Positions 25,548 through 34,352 of a DNA stretch of 64,000 nucleotides are shown piece after piece. The position numbers and the translations under genes were made by a program. Where the stretch lies: positions 43,149-107,148 of the forward strand of contig NZ_JAFYYT010000053.1 in assembly GCF_017549005.1 (NCBI RefSeq). The letters run 5' to 3'. The DNA is from Ruminococcus sp. (lineage in GTDB: Bacteria > Bacillota > Clostridia > Oscillospirales > Ruminococcaceae). The notes beneath the pieces were generated by a model that was given only the letters and a program-made list of their open reading frames with translations, was not told the origin of the DNA and did not search any database. Numbering within the stretch: position 1 is the stretch's first letter; each line of letters opens with the position of its first letter.

Positions 25548-26005
25548 AGTGATCCCTCCTTATATCATGATAAGTATATTATATAATACTTCTGATAAAA
25601 ATACAAGCAGAATCTGTGATTTTACAATCTGTTAATAAACTTATAAAAAATAGAAAACAAGTAATTTAAATGCGCTGTAAAAACGAATTAAAGATAAATA
25701 TTGCCCCTTAATATTGCACTTTACTATATCTTGTCATAACCGCCAAAAATTCAGGTAATTTGAACGAATCAAGCAGTATAAACAGAAATAAAATATGGAC
25801 TGCAGTTATCCGCCGACATCTCACACCACTGTATGCACTGTTTGATACGCAGCAGCTCAATAAACTTAACAAGTAATGCACTTTTCAGTGTAGTAATCTA
25901 ACATTAAGACTAATCCAAATCAGGTTAATCTCTTGTTGCTTATATTCTGAAAAGACTCTCTCTGCAGTAGTTCAATTAAAGAAAGAGCTATCAAAGATAC
26001 AAAAA
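25548..26005. other. AT-rich intergenic region, no gene seen
   Basis: About 460 bases with stops in all frames and no RNA gene recognised. It contains the promoter area of the dockerin gene at its left end; nothing else is supported. Confidence 0.6.
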
Positions 26006-26044
26006 AGTTCTCCTGTGAAATTTCACACAGGAGAACTTTTTATA
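26006..26044. terminator. 12-bp-stem bidirectional terminator
   Basis: AGTTCTCCTGTG (26006-26017) with CACAGGAGAACT (26026-26037); T-runs on both strands. It lies about 170 bases after the stop of the leftward MBL operon. Confidence 0.85.
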
Positions 26045-26206
26045 TTATGTTATATTAAGATTATTACTTCATTGATGAGTTTAAACCAAGGTTGACTTTG
26101 GGTAACTGAATAGTTACCAAACAAGTAATTATTTATATATATGCTCATACGCTATAAAATAATGATAGGCATATTGGCAGTTTGAATATTATATCATGTC
26201 TATTTA

Positions 26207-26944
26207 TCAGTCGAAGTTCCTGAGATACTCTGCTATTACAGGGAACGCCTTTTCAAAGCGTATCGGCAATCCGTGTCCGCAGGCTAACCACTCGGGAGAC
26301 AGTTTTACTATCCGCTCCAGTGACTTCCGCATAAGCCGCGGACTGACTGCATGAGGCGTGATATCAGGACGTTTCCACAATGCTGTAAAGGCATCACCGC
26401 AGTACAGTACGTTCTTGCTGTATACCCCGACAGAACCGTATGTGTGTCCCGGAAGCTGTATAATATCTGCTTCAAAACCGAGCTTTCGTAGAAGTGAGCG
26501 CTCTTTTCCGTCAAAGTAGATATCTGCATTGTAGCGAGGGCTTTTGAACAGACTGCCGTTTATCCATTGTGTGTAATTCCTGAATCTGTATTTGGGCAGA
26601 GTGGGCTTTACCCTTTGTGACATATAATTTTGTCGGAGAGTTCTGTCACGCATATCAAGCAGAATTTTCGCTCCCATTTGCTGGAGCTTTGCCGCATTCC
26701 AGTCATGGTCAGCGTGGGCATGAGTAAGCAGAACGTACCTGATATCATACTCTTTCAGCCATTCGTGCAGTCCGTGCCAAACCTGAGGCATTCCTGTATC
26801 TATCAATATGTCTCCATGCTCTCCTCGGATCACATAACAGGTCACATCGGACTGAGCGTAGTAGCATATATGGCCATATTTCCGCGATCTGTCAGTGACA
26901 GGAGGAAAGACCTTGTTTACTATTAAATTAATATCAATATTCAT
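26207..26944 (-). CDS. MBL-fold metallo-hydrolase
   Basis: 245 residues. Metallo-beta-lactamase fold with the metal motif THAHADHDWN (residues about 84-93), GDILIDTGMP before it, LPGHTYGSVGVYSKNVLYCGDAF (about 160-182) and ACGHGLP (about 220). That set supports a two-metal hydrolase of the glyoxalase-II-like subgroup. No signal peptide. Start overlaps the stop of the preceding gene (ATGA), so the two MBL genes are coupled. Substrate unknown. Confidence 0.87.
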   Translation of the reverse strand: MNIDINLIVNKVFPPVTDRSRKYGHICYYAQSDVTCYVIRGEHGDILIDTGMPQVWHGLHEWLKEYDIRYVLLTHAHADHDWNAAKLQQMGAKILLDMRDRTLRQNYMSQRVKPTLPKYRFRNYTQWINGSLFKSPRYNADIYFDGKERSLLRKLGFEADIIQLPGHTYGSVGVYSKNVLYCGDAFTALWKRPDITPHAVSPRLMRKSLERIVKLSPEWLACGHGLPIRFEKAFPVIAEYLRNFD

Positions 26945-27561
26945 AGCTTTATTATAACTTTGATTTCGCCGTCAACGGCCTTGCGGAACGTCTCTCCGTC
27001 AGCAGGACTTCCTGCCACTGTTCCGTAGTGTATCGGGATTGCATATTTAGGACGGATAGCGTTTACAAGTTCCGCAGCCTGTGAAGCGTCAGTAGTAAAT
27101 GTACCTCCCGCAGGAATGAGAGCAATGTCGCAATTCACCTGCTTGTTATCAGGAGTTATGTCCGTGTCTCCTGCGATGTAGACGCGTCCGTGGTCGGGAC
27201 TGTCGATGATGTATCCAAGCCAGCCGTTGGAATGCGGGTGGAAGGGTTTGCCTATATTGTATGCAGGGACAGCCTCAAATCTGACTCCGAGGACTTCGGA
27301 CTTCTCGCCTGCGGACACCTGCTTTACGGTCAGACCAAGCTCCTTCGGCTCGTTCATTGAAGCCGGACAGACGATAACGGTACCAGGCTTCATGATCTTG
27401 CGGATATCATCGGGGGAATAGTGGTCGAAGTGACTGTGAGTGATGAAAACGATGTCGGCGTCGTGAGGAGTGCCGCTGATGTTGTACGGGTCTGAGTAAA
27501 TTATCTTTTCCTCGTCGATTCGAATGCTGCTGTGTTCGTTAATGGAAATAAAGTCAAGCAT
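26941..27561 (-). CDS. MBL-fold metallo-hydrolase (UlaG/YtkL-like)
   Basis: 206 residues, GGGAGG seven bases or so before the ATG. THSHFDHYSPDD (residues about 36-47) is the metal motif; IAGDTDITPD (about 127) and IPIHYGT (about 176) complete it. Short, lacking the long C-terminal helix of classical beta-lactamases, as in the YtkL/UlaG-like group of lipid- or lactone-type hydrolases. First gene of a two-gene operon. Confidence 0.87.
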   Translation of the reverse strand: MLDFISINEHSSIRIDEEKIIYSDPYNISGTPHDADIVFITHSHFDHYSPDDIRKIMKPGTVIVCPASMNEPKELGLTVKQVSAGEKSEVLGVRFEAVPAYNIGKPFHPHSNGWLGYIIDSPDHGRVYIAGDTDITPDNKQVNCDIALIPAGGTFTTDASQAAELVNAIRPKYAIPIHYGTVAGSPADGETFRKAVDGEIKVIIKL

Positions 27562-27664
27562 GATGTGACCTCCCTGTCGGAATTATTTTTCAAATTATAG
27601 CATAAATTCTCAGAAATAGCAAGCGGTCTCTGTTATAATTCTTGCAAAAGGTCATTTAGTTGCC

Positions 27665-28012
27665 GTGCTGACTTCTGCCGAGTGGCTGGAGAACAGGAAC
27701 AAGTTCGATATGGGCATTGAAATGGACATCGACCTCTCCGCTATCCATTCCACCAAAGCCGAGATCAACTACGATTCGCTGACGGTCACTTTTTCTATCC
27801 CCGACAGGGAAAACACCTCTCTGCTTAATACATATTTTGCATTTGCACTTGACGAAAAGGGCATAGTTTTTATTGATGACAGCGGCTTCGTGGACAAAAC
27901 TATAAGCAATATTATCAGCTCAAAGCGCTGGACTATGCCGAGCCTTGAACGCTTCATTTATACTAATGAAAGGTCATCTATTTTCCATGGCTTGTCTTCA
28001 TATCCTTCATAA
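27665..28012 (+). pseudogene. fragment resembling a CorA-family Mg transporter N-terminus
   Basis: 115 codons from GTG with no ribosome site, beginning mid-domain (AEWLENRNKFDMGIEM). The phrases INYDSLTVTFSIPDREN, FAFALDEKGIVFIDDSGFV and KRWTMPSLERFIY recall the cytoplasmic N-terminal part of CorA-like transporters in Ruminococcaceae, from memory and with moderate confidence. After ERFIYT the reading changes to unrelated sequence; the membrane helices (GMN motif) are absent. Truncated at both ends. Confidence 0.45.
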
Positions 28013-28041
28013 TATGCTTCATTTATTTCCAACATATGGAA

Positions 28042-28668
28042 TCACCATTCCTTCTTAAAATCCAGTCTTACAAGTGCCTTGCCGTTGGGAAGAGGATGGG
28101 ACTTCTGAAATATCAGTGTGTAACCTATCTCGACCATAGCGGCCGTCAGCACCTTTTCCTCCATTTGATGATGGACCTCGTCCAGCCTGTCGAATGCGTG
28201 AAGGTACGGCGACTCAGACACCCACTGTTTTTCGTCAGTATTTATCTGTATCACGCAGGAAACGTAATCGGGAGCGGTCTGCAAAATGGATTTCTGAAAC
28301 GCTCCATAGCCGATGTATTCGATGAGCAGATTCGCTATCAGTAGCTGAGTCCGCGGCAGTTTTTCGGCTTCGTTCACAAGGTCGATGTGCAGGCATTCCA
28401 GTACGCCCGAAAGCTCCGTATATCGCCCGAACACCGCACGGAGATAGTCCGCATTTATGTCCACGCCGTAGACCCTGCGGAACTTCTCGGGGCGGACGTG
28501 CTCAAGACCGTTTCCCCCTGCGATGCCCAGTACCATTGCGGTCTCGGCAGGGTAGGCGCTGAACTGCTCTTGCATTATGGAATTCATTGCCTGAAGCTGC
28601 CGCACAGAATCAAGGCTCATGTGTTTTTCGTAGTCGTCAAGACTTATTTCTTCCCATGGATTGCTCAT
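28042..28668 (-). CDS. SAM-dependent methyltransferase-like protein
   Basis: 208 residues from ATG 28668, eight bases after GGAGAGG. Rossmann-type SAM pocket VLGIAGGNGLEHV (residues about 45-57) followed by YGVDINADYL (acidic residue after beta-2). Class I methyltransferase fold without a substrate-specific signature. Its start overlaps the stop of the preceding P-loop kinase by four bases. The pair is transcribed leftwards. Confidence 0.75.
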   Translation of the reverse strand: MSNPWEEISLDDYEKHMSLDSVRQLQAMNSIMQEQFSAYPAETAMVLGIAGGNGLEHVRPEKFRRVYGVDINADYLRAVFGRYTELSGVLECLHIDLVNEAEKLPRTQLLIANLLIEYIGYGAFQKSILQTAPDYVSCVIQINTDEKQWVSESPYLHAFDRLDEVHHQMEEKVLTAAMVEIGYTLIFQKSHPLPNGKALVRLDFKKEW

Positions 28669-29177
28669 ATGCAGCACCTCTCCAGGTCATACTCATTCTC
28701 TATCAGGAAGTATTCGAGCCCGTACCTGATACAGCCGCGAAAATACTCCAGATTGTCCTGCTTTATCTCCTCAATGTCGAGGTCGTTGGAAAGCCGCTTT
28801 TCGATAACATTTCCGAAGCTGACAATGTCATTGAAATGACTGTTTATATAGTTTTCGCTCATAACAAGGCAGATGTATTTTATCTGCGAAAGGTAGTCGG
28901 CGTCGAAGCTGTTCTGCCAGTCGAAGGGAATATAACAGCCCTCGATTATGAGGTTCTGTCCGTTCTCAATAGCGGTTTTTATAATTTCTTTCAGAATGTC
29001 CCAGAGGTATGCCGTCAGCTTGTCGTCATCATAGGGCGTGAGCTCGGTCTGACCGCTTCTTATAAGTCCCATTTTCAGGTGATCAATCGACAGGTAGGAA
29101 TACTTGTATTTTTCAAGCAGCTTCTGTGCAAGTAGCGTTTTCCCCGTATGAGAAGCACCTGTTATCAGTATTATCAT
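28665..29177 (-). CDS. P-loop kinase-like ATP-binding protein
   Basis: 170 residues. Walker A GASHTGKT (7-14), then SIDHLKMGLIR and LIIEGCYIPFDW (Walker-B-like region with E and C), as in small zeta-toxin/adenylate-kinase-like phosphotransferases of the AAA_33 type. No antitoxin-like partner; the coupled neighbour is a methyltransferase. Substrate unknown. Confidence 0.75.
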   Translation of the reverse strand: MIILITGASHTGKTLLAQKLLEKYKYSYLSIDHLKMGLIRSGQTELTPYDDDKLTAYLWDILKEIIKTAIENGQNLIIEGCYIPFDWQNSFDADYLSQIKYICLVMSENYINSHFNDIVSFGNVIEKRLSNDLDIEEIKQDNLEYFRGCIRYGLEYFLIENEYDLERCCI

Positions 29178-29250
29178 AAGTTAAACCGACCGCCTTTCTG
29201 TATTTTCCATAATTATACCATATTCGAAGGCGTTTTTCAAATCCATTGTA

Positions 29251-29493
29251 TCAAGTCATATCAGAAATATTTTCAAAGAAGGTGAGTGTGATCAAAATTC
29301 AGTTGTTGCAAAATTTGCGGCAACTGCCGCTGACGGTAAAACATATCAAGTTGACTATTATAACCTTGACGTTATTATTTCCGTCGGCTGCCGTATAAAG
29401 TCGCAGCGCGTTGTCAAGTTCCGTAGATGGACGAACAAGGCACTGAAAGATTGCATAATCAAGGGTTATGCCGTTAATAATAAGCGTATCTAA
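29251..29493 (+). pseudogene. RhuM-family remnant
   Basis: Eighty codons ending at TAA, no start codon: SSHIRNIFKEGEC, then VAKFAATAADGKTYQVDYYN, then LDVIISVGCRIKSQR and FRRWTNKALKDC, IIKGYAVNNKRI. This is the conserved core of RhuM (virulence/defence-associated) proteins, which start with a helix-turn-helix ahead of this segment. Both ends are lost. RhuM genes usually travel with type I restriction loci or islands, and an hsdR remnant lies 2 kb to the right. The remainder of the 29178-29597 gap has no other supported gene. Confidence 0.75.
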
Positions 29494-29597
29494 CAGATAG
29501 GTGTGGTCATACGTATTATGAAACTTGCAGAAAAACAGCTTGAAGCAGGACAGGTCCTGTCGGTTATAGAGAAGTTTAATGAGTTTTTTACAAACCG

Positions 29598-29628
29598 AAA
29601 TCCCCTTTCCTTAACGGAAAGGGGATTT
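29598..29628 (-). terminator. terminator of the 393-residue dockerin gene
   Basis: AAATCCCCTTTCC / GGAAAGGGGATTT 13-pair stem with TTAAC loop, 12 bases after the stop. Confidence 0.85.
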
Positions 29629-29639
29629 GATAGTTAATG

Positions 29640-30821
29640 CTAATTATTTCTTGTAAGGATGCTTTCCCAGTCCAATACCCATTCATTAATCTTTTCGTTG
29701 AATACATATGTTTTGATTTGAATGTCGAAGTCGTTTCCTTTCCATATGATTTTACAGGCATCATCGAAAACATATGCGGTATATTGCCCCTCGTTTGTCT
29801 TGATATATTCACGGTTGAAGACGTCTCCATAATATGCATATCCGTCATAGTATTCCCCGAGATAAGTATAAGAACCGTCATTTTCTATCTCATAGAATGT
29901 ATACTGACAGGTATCGTCCATAAAATGATCTTCTGCCACGGTGATGTAGAGCTTGTGTTTGCCATCGGGAGAATCATATTGATGAGCATAGTAATCAGGA
30001 GTGAATAATTCAAAATCGAATAATACGCATATACCGTTTGATGTTTCTCTGACTGTTTTGGGCACAGTTACCTGGAACAGAATGATATTCTTTTTCTTTT
30101 TATATACCATAGGGTGAGATTTATACTCCTGCCGAGTATAAAGACAGTATATAGCGGATTTCCTTACGCTCTCGGGATCAAATCCATAGTATTCGAAGAA
30201 CATCTCACTTTCGGCTATATCCAGAAATTTCCCTTGCAGATAATCACATACAGGAGCCATGAAATGAATACCCTCACCGTATTCTTGTTCAAGTGTACCG
30301 AGTATAACGTCGCTTTTTTTGAAAAAGTCACCGTCATAGATACCGAGGTATTTCTGTATTTCTTCATCATCAGTGCCGATATTCTCAAGATATGCTGTGA
30401 GTTCCCCAGGCGAACTTATGAAAGCTGATTTTATTTCAGCCCTGTCTGCTGTAGCAAGGATATCAACGCTGCTAACCTGTTTAAATGCTGTTTCCGGAGC
30501 TATAACTGCTTTTCTCAGTTCTACAAGATCAAAAATGTCGGCGTTTCCGTCCAAATTTATGTCGAGATAATTCAATTCATCGGCATAAACCATCGTATCT
30601 TTGTATTCCCTTGAACCATGGAGATAAAGCACCATAGTGACAAGGTCGCTTACATTCAGCTCGTCATCGCTATTTACATCGCCTATGATACGTGTGCTTG
30701 AATTATGAAGCATCAAATCATCGGAAGTATCAGGATAGATTTTTTCCTGTGCTTTGGCACTTATAGGATAGATGGATATTAATGTGAGTAAAGAAATAAA
30801 AATAGAAACTATCTTTTTCAT
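29640..30821 (-). CDS. secreted protein with N-terminal dockerin-like module
   Basis: 393 residues. Signal peptide (1-24, ending SAKAQ). A dockerin-like module comes first, not last: IGDVNSDDELNVSDLVTMVL (about 46-65) and LDINLDGNADIFDLVELRKA (about 89-108). The remaining 280 residues form a beta-rich domain without a recognised motif (MAPVCDYLQGKF; LYITVAEDHFMDD; YTAYVFDDACKIIWKGND). N-terminal dockerins are less common than C-terminal ones. It may attach an unknown binding or inhibitory domain to a scaffoldin. Confidence 0.8.
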   Translation of the reverse strand: MKKIVSIFISLLTLISIYPISAKAQEKIYPDTSDDLMLHNSSTRIIGDVNSDDELNVSDLVTMVLYLHGSREYKDTMVYADELNYLDINLDGNADIFDLVELRKAVIAPETAFKQVSSVDILATADRAEIKSAFISSPGELTAYLENIGTDDEEIQKYLGIYDGDFFKKSDVILGTLEQEYGEGIHFMAPVCDYLQGKFLDIAESEMFFEYYGFDPESVRKSAIYCLYTRQEYKSHPMVYKKKKNIILFQVTVPKTVRETSNGICVLFDFELFTPDYYAHQYDSPDGKHKLYITVAEDHFMDDTCQYTFYEIENDGSYTYLGEYYDGYAYYGDVFNREYIKTNEGQYTAYVFDDACKIIWKGNDFDIQIKTYVFNEKINEWVLDWESILTRNN

Positions 30822-31054
30822 ATAGATCCCACCTTTTTAAAAAGAAGACGGTTGACACTTTTCCTTATACTATTATAATATTAAATATGGTAAGAAATCT
30901 ATAATATTGTATTTCTTTTTTGTAAAGCTTTTTCTAATTATTAAAAAATACTATTCCGAAAAATCGTAATGGCATTAAGCTAAATAAAGAGATGTATGAG
31001 TCAAAACTTCTTGCATCAGTATTTGGCATTGCCTCAATGTCGGTTAAACTAAAA

Positions 31055-31088
31055 AGATGTAAGAGTATTTGCCTCTTACATCTTTTTT
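31055..31088. terminator. 11-bp-stem terminator
   Basis: AGATGTAAGAG (31055-31065) with CTCTTACATCT (31073-31083); T-run follows on plus, and TTTTT on minus. No intact gene lies between 30822 and 31054; only a short open stretch (from ATG near 30991) of unknown meaning. Confidence 0.75.
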
Positions 31089-31111
31089 CTTAGGTTAATG
31101 ACATTACCCGA

Positions 31112-31327
31112 TTAAGGTGTTTCCTCGGTCAATTTGTTCTTTGCGAGTTCGGCATCATACTCCGCTTCAAGCATGGAATCGGCTGTGACCTCACGGCACA
31201 AAAAGCAGGCACGATAAAACGAGTCATCATAATCCAGCTTGATGCACTTTTTACAGGTGAATAAGAAATAACATTCATCGACATGATCCAGTGCATCGTG
31301 TTGTTGAGGATATGGTGCATGATGCAA
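31112..31327 (-). CDS. small cysteine-rich hypothetical protein, possibly truncated
   Basis: 71 codons with a weak AGGTGA site. Two Cys pairs, C-K-K-C and C-F-L-C about 18 residues apart, look like a small zinc ribbon; the tail is acidic (TADSMLEAEYDAELAKNKL). The first dozen codons overlap the hsdR remnant on the other strand, so the true N-terminus was probably lost at a junction near 31290. I do not recognise the family. Confidence 0.4.
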   Translation of the reverse strand: MHHAPYPQQHDALDHVDECYFLFTCKKCIKLDYDDSFYRACFLCREVTADSMLEAEYDAELAKNKLTEETP

Positions 31328-31955
31328 TCACCTACACTGATGTAGAGAATATCGTTGATGAGAACAAGCAGGTAGACTTATTCAGCGAAAACTTCCTTGA
31401 TGAACTGAAAAAGGTCAAAATGCCTATAACACGTTTTAATGCCTTATTGAAGCTTTTATGAAAAGCTATTACTGCGTATGGACGCACAACAAAGTTAAGG
31501 CTATCGCGTTCGATGAACGATTAAAACAGGTCGTTGACGCCTATAACAGCAGAGATAAACTCGTATTTACGAGCGTAGTTGTAGCTGACTTTGTTAACGA
31601 CCTTTCTGATCAGCTTATACAAATACTAAAAGATTTGCAGGAAGATAAATCATCTTTCGAAAAAATGAGTATCACTTATGAAGAAAAGGCTTTCTATGAT
31701 ATTCTTGTTAAAGTATGTGATGTTCATGGCTTCAAATATGAGGATGAAAAGTGTATTATTCTCGCAAAGAAAATCAAAGAACTAGCTGATGATAAATCAC
31801 AATTTGCTGATTGGTCTACTCGTGATGATATAAAAAATCAGTTGAATATGGACTTAATAGTGCTTCTATATCAAAATGGCTATCCGCCTGAGTGGGATGA
31901 AGAGGTTTTTGAAAAGGTTATGGAACAAGCTGAGAATTTCAAGAAATATAATTAA
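31291..31955 (+). pseudogene. hsdR: C-terminal remnant of type I restriction subunit HsdR
   Basis: Two frames together give the DUF3387-like C-terminal region of HsdR. Frame 1: HRVVEDMVHDAITYTDVEN, VDENKQVDLFSENFLDEL, KMPITRFNALLKLL, ending at TGA 31459. Frame 2, from just after: NKVKAIAFDERLKQVVDAYN, FTSVVVADFVNDLSDQ, ADWSTRDDIKNQLNMDL, GYPPEWDEEVFEKVMEQ. So there is a stop plus a frameshift in addition to loss of the nuclease and helicase domains. The second part (31458-31955) could be translated on its own but would have no catalytic function. No hsdM or hsdS is in the window. Confidence 0.85.
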
Positions 31956-31963
31956 AAATTAAT

Positions 31964-31992
31964 TGCCCTGCATTAGCAGGGCATTTATATTA
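31964..31992 (+). terminator. terminator after hsdR remnant
   Basis: TGCCCTGC (31964-31971) / GCAGGGCA (31976-31983) with ATTA loop, then TTTATATT. Confidence 0.75.
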
Positions 31993-32173
31993 TACTTTAT
32001 CTGAATATAAATAATGTGTTATCATTTCTGCTGTAACGATGTAAAAAGTTTGAGAAATGTATTAAAGGCTTTATGTAAAAATGATATAAGTATTTTTATA
32101 ATAACATTATTAATTATAGCGAGTGTGGACTTAACAGCAATAATAGTTAAAAAATAAATTTTTCTTAAATCCC

Positions 32174-32202
32174 TTGACAGTTAGCATCTATTCTGATATA
32201 AT
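32174..32202 (+). promoter_or_regulatory. tRNA-Trp promoter
   Basis: TTGACA (32174-32179), 17-base spacer, TATAAT (32197-32202) with TGA extension; 34 bases before the tRNA. Confidence 0.85.
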
Positions 32203-32236
32203 TAATGTGTTGCGATTGACCAGCGCCATTTTTTAT

Positions 32237-32312
32237 AGGGGTATAGCTCAGTTGGTAGAGCAGCGGTCTCCAAAACCGCGTGCCGAGGGTTCAAGTCCTT
32301 CTGCCCCTGCCA
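32237..32312 (+). tRNA. tRNA-Trp (CCA anticodon)
   Basis: Full cloverleaf: acceptor AGGGGTA (32237-32243) with TGCCCCT (32302-32308), D arm with AGCTCAGTTGGTAGAGC, anticodon loop CTCCAAA with CCA at 32270-32272, T arm containing GTTCAAG, and an encoded CCA end (32310-32312). Decodes UGG. The 3' side is flanked by integrase debris, making this tRNA the probable attachment site of a past integrative element. Confidence 0.95.
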
Positions 32313-32421
32313 GTTTTAAAGTAGAGGAAACGTCGATATATCGGCGTTTCCTCTTTTTGCTTATGGAGTAAAAATGGGGTTTGTCCTTTATCTGTCCTTT
32401 ATTTATTCATTTAACAGTAAA

Positions 32422-32628
32422 TTACGCACCCTTTGTTTTTTCTCGGTTTAGTATACATTTTGCTACATCGTCCATTGCTCGTGCCTGCGCTTCCTGGAAA
32501 GTATGAGCGTAAATGTTCAAAGTCGTTGTAGCGCAGCTGTGACCTAAACAGCCCTGCACAGTTCTGATATCTACACCGTTGTTGATGAGAATTGTGGCAT
32601 TGAAATGTCTGAACCCTCCGTTTGCACA
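32422..32628 (-). pseudogene. C-terminal remnant of a tyrosine integrase
   Basis: The minus strand reads GFRHFNATILINNGVDIR, VQGCLGHSCATTTLNIYAHT, FQEAQARAMDDVAKCILN and stops at 32422. Catalytic R-H-x-x-x-A-T, L-G-H-S and the nucleophile Tyr in N-I-Y-A-H-T are all recognisable, so this is the last third of a phage/ICE-type tyrosine recombinase. The frame is cut exactly where the serine recombinase stop codon begins (32629). It lies 110 bases from the tRNA-Trp 3' end, the usual place for a tRNA-targeting integrase. Confidence 0.85.
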
Positions 32629-34254
32629 CTACTCAGAGATTATCTCACATTTTTCCACAGTTACGCCCCAAATATTGTGCGTATGAGGAATTCTTTCGTT
32701 CCGATAGGTCAAGTGAAAACCGAATGGAATACAAGATAGATAAAAGTCTATCGTACTGTTATCATATACTACTATCTTTTTGAGCATGGAATTATAGACC
32801 TCAAAGCTGTCTGTATCCATATTCTCTGTTTGATTGATCTGAGCAATATATCCGCGTATTGCTTCAAGCTGCTTCTGATGATAACGACTAATATCACTGT
32901 TATTTGCAATCTGCTCGGATAACTCTGCGATTTCAGCATCATACTGATTCACCTGAACTTTCAGATCGTCTTTTGAAATGATGCCCTCAAGCATAAGATC
33001 AACAGAATTGCGCTTCTTTTCAGAGATTTTTTCAATTCTCTCCTGCAACGGCTTTGTATCTGTCACGGTAGCGGTTTCCTGTATGAACTTAATGTCAGCA
33101 AGAAGCTGCTCAGAAATACTATCTCGTTTATTCTGAATATGCTCCAGTACATATTTCATGCAGGTGTTGATGACTTTTTCAGTGATAAATCTATTGTCGC
33201 ATCCGACCATAACACCGTTAACATTCATTTTCTGTACTGTACCATACTTAGAGCGATTGATACAGCGCAGACAACGATTTTTTATAGTTTTCCTACCCGT
33301 AATTCCAAAAGGACTTCCACACTTACCGCAATAAACCCGGCTGCTATGCCAATAGTGCTGAGAATACTTACGCCCCTCACGAGATTTTTTACCGCGCTTG
33401 CTTAGTAACTCCTGTGCTGCCTCAAATACTTCTCTGGAAATAATCGGTTCATGGTGATCTTGTATCGAAACAATGGGAACATTTGGGTTTGTTCCATCAT
33501 TCCATGCTTTTTTCTTCGTGAGATAGTCAGTGCATACTTTTTTCCATTGCACCAGATCACCGCAATACTTCTCATTTTTCAGAATTCTTATCACAGAATC
33601 CTGACGAAAAATCGCACCCTTTATGCTTGTATAGCCTTCAGCGTTCAGTTCATTTGCAATTATAGAGCTGCCCTTGCCTTCATAAACATACTTATGAAAG
33701 ATGTGTCTGACAATTTCTGCTTCTTCGGGTATTACTTCTATTTTACCTTCTTTAATACGATAGCCAAGCAGATGAGAATATCCGTAAACGTAACCATTTT
33801 CCATTTTACGACGCATTCCCCATTTAACACGCTCAGATATCTTACGACTTTCTTCCTGTGCAATGGATGACATAATTGTCAGGCGAAGTTCACCATCCTT
33901 TTCACGGGTGTCAATACCGTCATTCATAAAGATTACGCCGATATTTAACGCAGACAGCTTTCGGGTGTAATTAAGAGTATCCACGGTATTTCTTGCGAAT
34001 CTACTTACTTCTTTTGTAAGAATGAGATCAATTCTGCCGTCCTCACTATCGGCAATCATACGATTGAAGCCGTCGCGTTTTTTGACGGAAGTTCCTGTGA
34101 TACCTTCATCATAATATACCTCGACAAGTTCCCAGTCTTCATGCTCACTGATATACTCGGTGAAATACTTTATCTGTGCTGACAGAGAATTGAGCTGATC
34201 TTCCATGTTGGTGCTTACGCGGCAGTACGCCGCAACTTTAGTTTTGTTATTCAT
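32629..34254 (-). CDS. large serine recombinase
   Basis: 541 residues. Resolvase domain at the N-terminus with the nucleophile serine in AAYCRVST (residues 8-15) and the YYDEGITGTSVKKRDGFNRM / TKEVSRFARN segments; recombinase domain around 165-270; zinc ribbon CGKCGSPF ... CLRCINR (about 312-340); then a long coiled coil (about 400-470). Full length for the TnpX/TndX-like Firmicutes group, which excises and integrates conjugative or mobilisable elements. No frameshift is visible, so it may be active. It abuts the truncated tyrosine integrase; it may have landed in it or marks a deletion. Confidence 0.92.
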   Translation of the reverse strand: MNNKTKVAAYCRVSTNMEDQLNSLSAQIKYFTEYISEHEDWELVEVYYDEGITGTSVKKRDGFNRMIADSEDGRIDLILTKEVSRFARNTVDTLNYTRKLSALNIGVIFMNDGIDTREKDGELRLTIMSSIAQEESRKISERVKWGMRRKMENGYVYGYSHLLGYRIKEGKIEVIPEEAEIVRHIFHKYVYEGKGSSIIANELNAEGYTSIKGAIFRQDSVIRILKNEKYCGDLVQWKKVCTDYLTKKKAWNDGTNPNVPIVSIQDHHEPIISREVFEAAQELLSKRGKKSREGRKYSQHYWHSSRVYCGKCGSPFGITGRKTIKNRCLRCINRSKYGTVQKMNVNGVMVGCDNRFITEKVINTCMKYVLEHIQNKRDSISEQLLADIKFIQETATVTDTKPLQERIEKISEKKRNSVDLMLEGIISKDDLKVQVNQYDAEIAELSEQIANNSDISRYHQKQLEAIRGYIAQINQTENMDTDSFEVYNSMLKKIVVYDNSTIDFYLSCIPFGFHLTYRNERIPHTHNIWGVTVEKCEIISE

Positions 34255-34352
34255 TTTCCTCCTTTTCCCGTAATGGGGAATGAATCCCCCTGCATTTTTA
34301 TTATATAACTTTTACACTTTAAAGTCAATACACAAATGCAGAGGGAATGTGT

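Noticed and set aside
27958-28035. 25-residue minus-strand peptide (MLEINEAYYEGYEDKPW...) as a small gene
   Set aside because: No ribosome site, overlaps the CorA-like fragment end, too short to support.
28665-29177. Zeta-type toxin of a toxin-antitoxin pair
   Set aside because: The Walker A is of the right type but no epsilon-like antitoxin is adjacent; the coupled gene is a methyltransferase.
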